Assembly (NCBI GenBank): GCA_025642075.2 | Contig: JAODUO010000946.1 | Location: forward strand, 12,501 to 76,500 | Length of the DNA stretch: 64,000 nt | Reading direction: 5' to 3' | From: Ridgeia piscesae | Taxonomy: Eukaryota; Annelida; Polychaeta; Sabellida; Siboglinidae | Shown here: positions 59,855-64,000 of the stretch, piece after piece | How positions within the stretch are numbered: the first letter of the stretch is position 1 | Layout: each line of letters begins with the position of its first letter | Made by a program: the position numbers and the translations under genes | The notes under the pieces: model-generated | Database searches by the model: none | What the model saw: only the letters and a program-made list of their open reading frames with translations | Told to the model about the DNA's origin: nothing

Positions 59855-62800
59855 AGTACTCAATACATGTCCCTCTACAACAAGTCAACAACCTCAAAAA
59901 TAAGTCCAAGTACTCAATACATGTCCCTCTACAACAAGTCAACAACCTCAAAAATAAGTCCAAGTACTCAACACATGTCCCTCTACAACAAGTCAACAAC
60001 CTCAAAAATAAGTCCAAGTACTCAATACATGTCCCTCTACAACAAGTCAACAACCTCAAAAATAAGTCCAAGTACTCAATACATGTCCCTCTACAACAAG
60101 TCAACAACCTCAAAAATAAGTCCAAGTACTCAATACATGTCCCTCTACAACAAGTCAACAACCTCAAAAATAAGTCCAAGTACTCAATACATGTCCCTCT
60201 ACAACAAGTCAACAACCTCAAAAATAAGTCCAAGTACTCAATACATGTCCCTCTACAACAAGTCAACAACCTCAAAAATAAGTCCAAGTACTCAACACAT
60301 GTCCCTCTACAACAAGTCAACCACCTCAAAAATAAGTCCAAGTACTCAACACATGTCCCTCTACAACAAGTCAACAACCTCAAAAATAAGTCCAAGTACT
60401 CAATACATGTCCCTCTACAACAAGTCAACAACCTCAAAAATAAGTCCAAGTACTCAATCCATGTCCCTCTACAACAAGTCAACAACCTCAAAAATAACTC
60501 CAAGTACTCAATACATGTCCCTCTACAACAAGTCAACAACCTCAAAAATAAGTCCAAGTACTCAATACATGTCCCTCTACAACAAGTCAACAACCTCAAA
60601 AATAACTCCAAGTACTCAATACATGTCCCTCTACAACAAGTCAACAACCTCAAAAATAAGTCCAAGTACTCAATACATGTCCCTCTACAACAAGTCAACA
60701 ACCTCAAAAATAAGTCCAAGTACTCAATACATGTCCCTCTACAACAAGTCAACAACCTCAAAAATAAGTCCAAGTACTCAACACATGTCCCTCTACAACA
60801 AGTCAACCACCTCAAAAATAAGTCCAAGTACTCAACACATGTCCCTCTACAACAAGTCAACAACCTCAAAAATAAGTCCAAGTACTCAATCCATGTCCCT
60901 CTACAACAAGTCAACAACCTCAAAAATAACTCCAAGTACTCAATACATGTCCCTCTACAACAAGTCAACAACCTCAAAAATAACTCCAAGTACTCAATAC
61001 ATGTCCCTCTACAACAAGTCAACAACCTCAAAAATAAGTCCAAGTACTCAATCCATGTCCCTCTACAACAAGTCAACAACCTCAAAAATAACTCCAAGTA
61101 CTCAATACATGTCCCTCTACAACAAGTCAACAACCTCAAAAATAAGTCCAAGTACTCAATACATGTCCCTCTACAACAAGTCAACAACCTCAAAAATAAC
61201 TCCAAGTACTCAATACATGTCCCTCTACAACAAGTCAACAACCTCAAAAATAACTCCAAGTACTCAATACATGTCCCTCTACAACAAGTCAACAACCTCA
61301 AAAATAAGTCCAAGTACTCAATACATGTCCCTCTACAACAAGTCAACAACCTCAAAAATAACTCCAATTACTCAATAAATGTCCCTCTACAACAAGTCAA
61401 CAACCTCAAAAATAAGTCCAAGTACTCAATACATGTCCCTCTACAAGTCAACAACCTCAAAAATAAGTCCAAGTACTCAATACATGTCCCTCTACAACAA
61501 GTCAACAACCTCAAAAATACATCCAAGTACTCAATACATGTCCCTCTACAACAAGTCAACAACCTCAAAAATAAGTCCAAGTACTCAATACATGTCCCTC
61601 TACAACAAGTCAACAACCTCAAAAATAAGTCCAAGTACTCAACACATGTCCCTCTACAACAAGTCAACCACCTCAAAAATAAGTCCAAGTACTCAACACA
61701 TGTCCCTCTACAACAAGTCAACAACCTCAAAAATAAGTCCAAGTACTCAATACATGTCCCTCTACAACAAGTCAACAACCTCAAAAATAAGTCCAAGTAC
61801 TCAATCCATGTCCCTCTACAACAAGTCAACAACCTCAAAAATAACTCCAAGTACTCAATACATGTCCCTCTACAACAAGTCAACAACCTCAAAAATAACT
61901 CCAAGTACTCAATACATGTCCCTCTACAACAAGTCAACAACCTCAAAAATAAGTCCAAGTACTCAATACATGTCCCTCTACAACAAGTCAACAACTTCAA
62001 AAATAACTCCAAGTACTCAATACATGTCCTCTACAACAAGTCAACAACCTCAAAAATAAGTCCAAGTACTCAACACGTGTCCCTCTACAACAAGTCAACA
62101 ACCTCAAAAATAAGTCCAAGTACTCAACACGTGTCCCTCTACAACAAGTCAACAACCTCAAAAATAAGTCCAAGTACTCAACACATGTCCCTCTACAACA
62201 AGTCAACAACCTCAAAAATAAGTCCAAGTACTCAACACATGTCCCTCTACAACAAGTCAACAACCTCAAAAATAAGTCCAAGTACTCAACACATGTCCCT
62301 CTACAACAAGTCAACAACCTCAAAAATAAGTCCAAGTACTCAACACATGTCCCTCTACAACAAGTCAACAACCTCAAAAATAAGTCCAAGTACTCAACAC
62401 ATGTCCCTCTACAACAAGTCAACCACCTCAAAAATAAGTCCAAGTACTCAACACATGTCCCTCTACAACAAGTCAACCACCTCAAAAATACGTCCAAGTA
62501 CTCAACACATGTCCCTCTACAACAAGTCAACGACCTCAAAAATACGTCCAAGTACTCAACACATGTCCCTCTACAACAAGTCAACGACCTCAAAAATACG
62601 TCCAAGTACTCAACACATGTCCCTCTACAACAAGTCAACCACCTCAAAAATACGTCCAAGTACTCAACACATGTCCCTCTACAACAAGTCAACGACCTCA
62701 AAAATACGTCCAAGTACTCAACACATGTCCCTCTACAACAAGTCAACCACCTCAAAAATACGTCCAAGTACTCAATACATGTCCCTCTACAACAGGTCAA

Positions 62801-62935
62801 CGACCTCAAAAATACGTCCAAGTACTCAACACATGTCCCTCTACAACAAGTCAATGACCTCAAAACTAAGTCCAAGCACTCAATACATGTCCCTCTACAA
62901 CAAGTCAACAACCTCAAAAATAAGTCCAACATTTT
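59855..62935. repeat. 54-bp minisatellite, about 57 copies, with higher-order structure
   Basis: Unit AGTCCAAGTACTCAATACAT, GTCCCTCTACAACAAGTCAA, CAACCTCAAAAATA. Its length is 18 codons and both strands lack stops, giving frames of 571 codons (plus) and 534 codons (minus). A TAA at about 61376 and a one-base deletion near 62028 break the forward frame. Blocks of variants recur in the same order. Confidence 0.97.
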
Positions 62936-63294
62936 GCTGCAGTGGACCTCATTGAGATTCCTAGACTAACTGCATTATCCCTGTGCAGCAACCACTGCAA
63001 GCAATCAGCTTCCAATCCAATTGAACCAGTCACCCATCCCAGTCCTCACTGCCTGGCCATTATACAATAACTGGAGATACCAATATGTGTCCAAATTCAT
63101 GAATTTGTTTTGCATGAATTTGCCCTGGTTGTATTGCACTAGAAGTCAATTTGGTATTGCTGTGAAGTGTGTTACACACCGAGATAATTTTACTTAATTA
63201 TATAACATTAGTCCAACAATTGGACAGAATTTTAATGTCATATCTACACATGCTGGCCCAAACCCTATAATTACTTGTCTATTTTTGCTACTCT
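62936..63294 (-). other. unique sequence right of the 54-bp array
   Basis: No gene or repeat recognised. Confidence 0.5.
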
Positions 63295-63640
63295 AAAGCA
63301 AAGGTGCCCGCTCCTAGGTTTAAATTTTTCATTTAACATCACGGTCTGATGACTACAACCTGCATGTTGAGGGTCTACTTAGTAACCTGCCAATTTGCGT
63401 TCAGTTACCTTTTTAAGCTCGGAACAATGTTCACAATTTGAAACATTCCGCTTGCAACACATATAAACAGTAAACAAAACATCCAGTTTCAAAACCAAAA
63501 TTTATTGGCAGTAATGCAGAGGCAAGCAGAGTTAACCATAATCCTCTTTGATGTTTAACTTTCCCACGTTCTAGACAGGAGACTTCCCGTTACAAATTAC
63601 TACTCTGGCAATTCTGGGCAGAGGAGCTGACACCTTTAAT
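63295..63640. repeat. dispersed repeat, long copy
   Basis: It shares its left and right parts with 27161-27321 and has about 190 bp more in the middle. Class unknown. Confidence 0.75.
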
Positions 63641-64000
63641 GCAAGCTTAATATGACATAGGTAACTTGATAATCACGTTGAATGTTACAAACAATTGTTA
63701 TAGGAATTGGGAACCTACATGATCGCTAGAGGGCGCTAATACGCAACTCGGAACAGTGTCATAATTTTGTTCTTTACAAGCACGCACAGTGTTAATTTCT
63801 TTTTTCAGTTCATCTTTGAGTTCCTTTAGGTTCCAACTGTTATAGTCATAACGCATGTCTACAACATGTGTTAACAAGTGCGAGATATAAAAAATAACAT
63901 AACGCGTGAATGCGGTGTAACCAGGTACTAGGATGCTGGCAGTTGACGGCACGCGGACCGACCTGCATAACGGAACCACCTGGGTGATTGGTTCCATAGG
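63641..64000 (-). other. open frame with SAP-like start, uncertain
   Basis: A minus-strand frame (63698-63997) contains YNSWNLKELKDELKK, which resembles the first helix of SAP motifs seen in some invertebrate element-encoded proteins. The similarity stops after this helix. It may be a fragment of a mobile element or chance. Confidence 0.25.

Noticed and set aside
59663..61378. 571-codon forward frame and 534-codon reverse frame
   Set aside because: Both come from one 54-bp stop-free unit; no start context or family, and the forward frame is broken by a TAA and by a one-base deletion further on.
63698..63997. SAP-domain gene
   Set aside because: Only the first helix (WNLKELKDELKK) is similar; the rest of the motif is absent, so it is kept only as a low-confidence note.

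Overview
The window is eukaryotic, from an animal. It is AT-rich and intron-rich, full of micro- and minisatellites, and carries one recognisable gene, split into short exons with GT-AG borders. The gene is a kinesin-3 of the KIF13 family. A C-terminal CAP-Gly domain points to the KIF13B (GAKIN)/Khc-73 branch. An invertebrate is most likely, perhaps a mollusc or other lophotrochozoan; this is an inference from repeat style and I cannot prove the species.

The gene lies on the minus strand and fills most of the window. I placed 26 exons by hand between 57538 and 9483. They start in the neck segment just before the FHA domain and run through FHA, a coiled-coil stalk, the KIF1B-type and DUF3694-type regions, a long Ser-rich tail exon and the CAP-Gly domain. 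The phases of all neighbouring exons agree, and the joined coding length is 4863 nt (1620 codons plus stop). The motor domain must lie beyond the right edge. At least one exon, between FHA and the stalk, was not found.

Layout. 1-5548: flank downstream of the gene with no recognised gene, but a TTAA-flanked foldback element (2632-3166). 5549-9740: a 2.43-kb tandem duplication of the last exon and its 3' UTR, with an 81-bp array between the copies. 9.7-41 kb: exons separated by introns with large tandem arrays. 41-53 kb: one intron interval that is mostly arrays with units of 22, 31, 26, 46 and 76 bp. 53-57.5 kb: FHA exons, a 912-bp inverted-repeat element and a 79-bp array. 57.6-64 kb: intronic sequence with a 54-bp array of about 57 copies.

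The most unusual observation is that three of the minisatellites are built from units that straddle an exon-intron border of this gene. Two have amplified a 3' splice site with the start of its exon (7270-7975 and 39596-40385). One has amplified the end of an exon with its 5' splice site (22905-24920). A fourth (42284-43735) carries a strong donor-like GTGAGTG in almost every unit, in the interval where the missing exon should be. Several short inverted-repeat elements (MITE-like) were also found in the introns.
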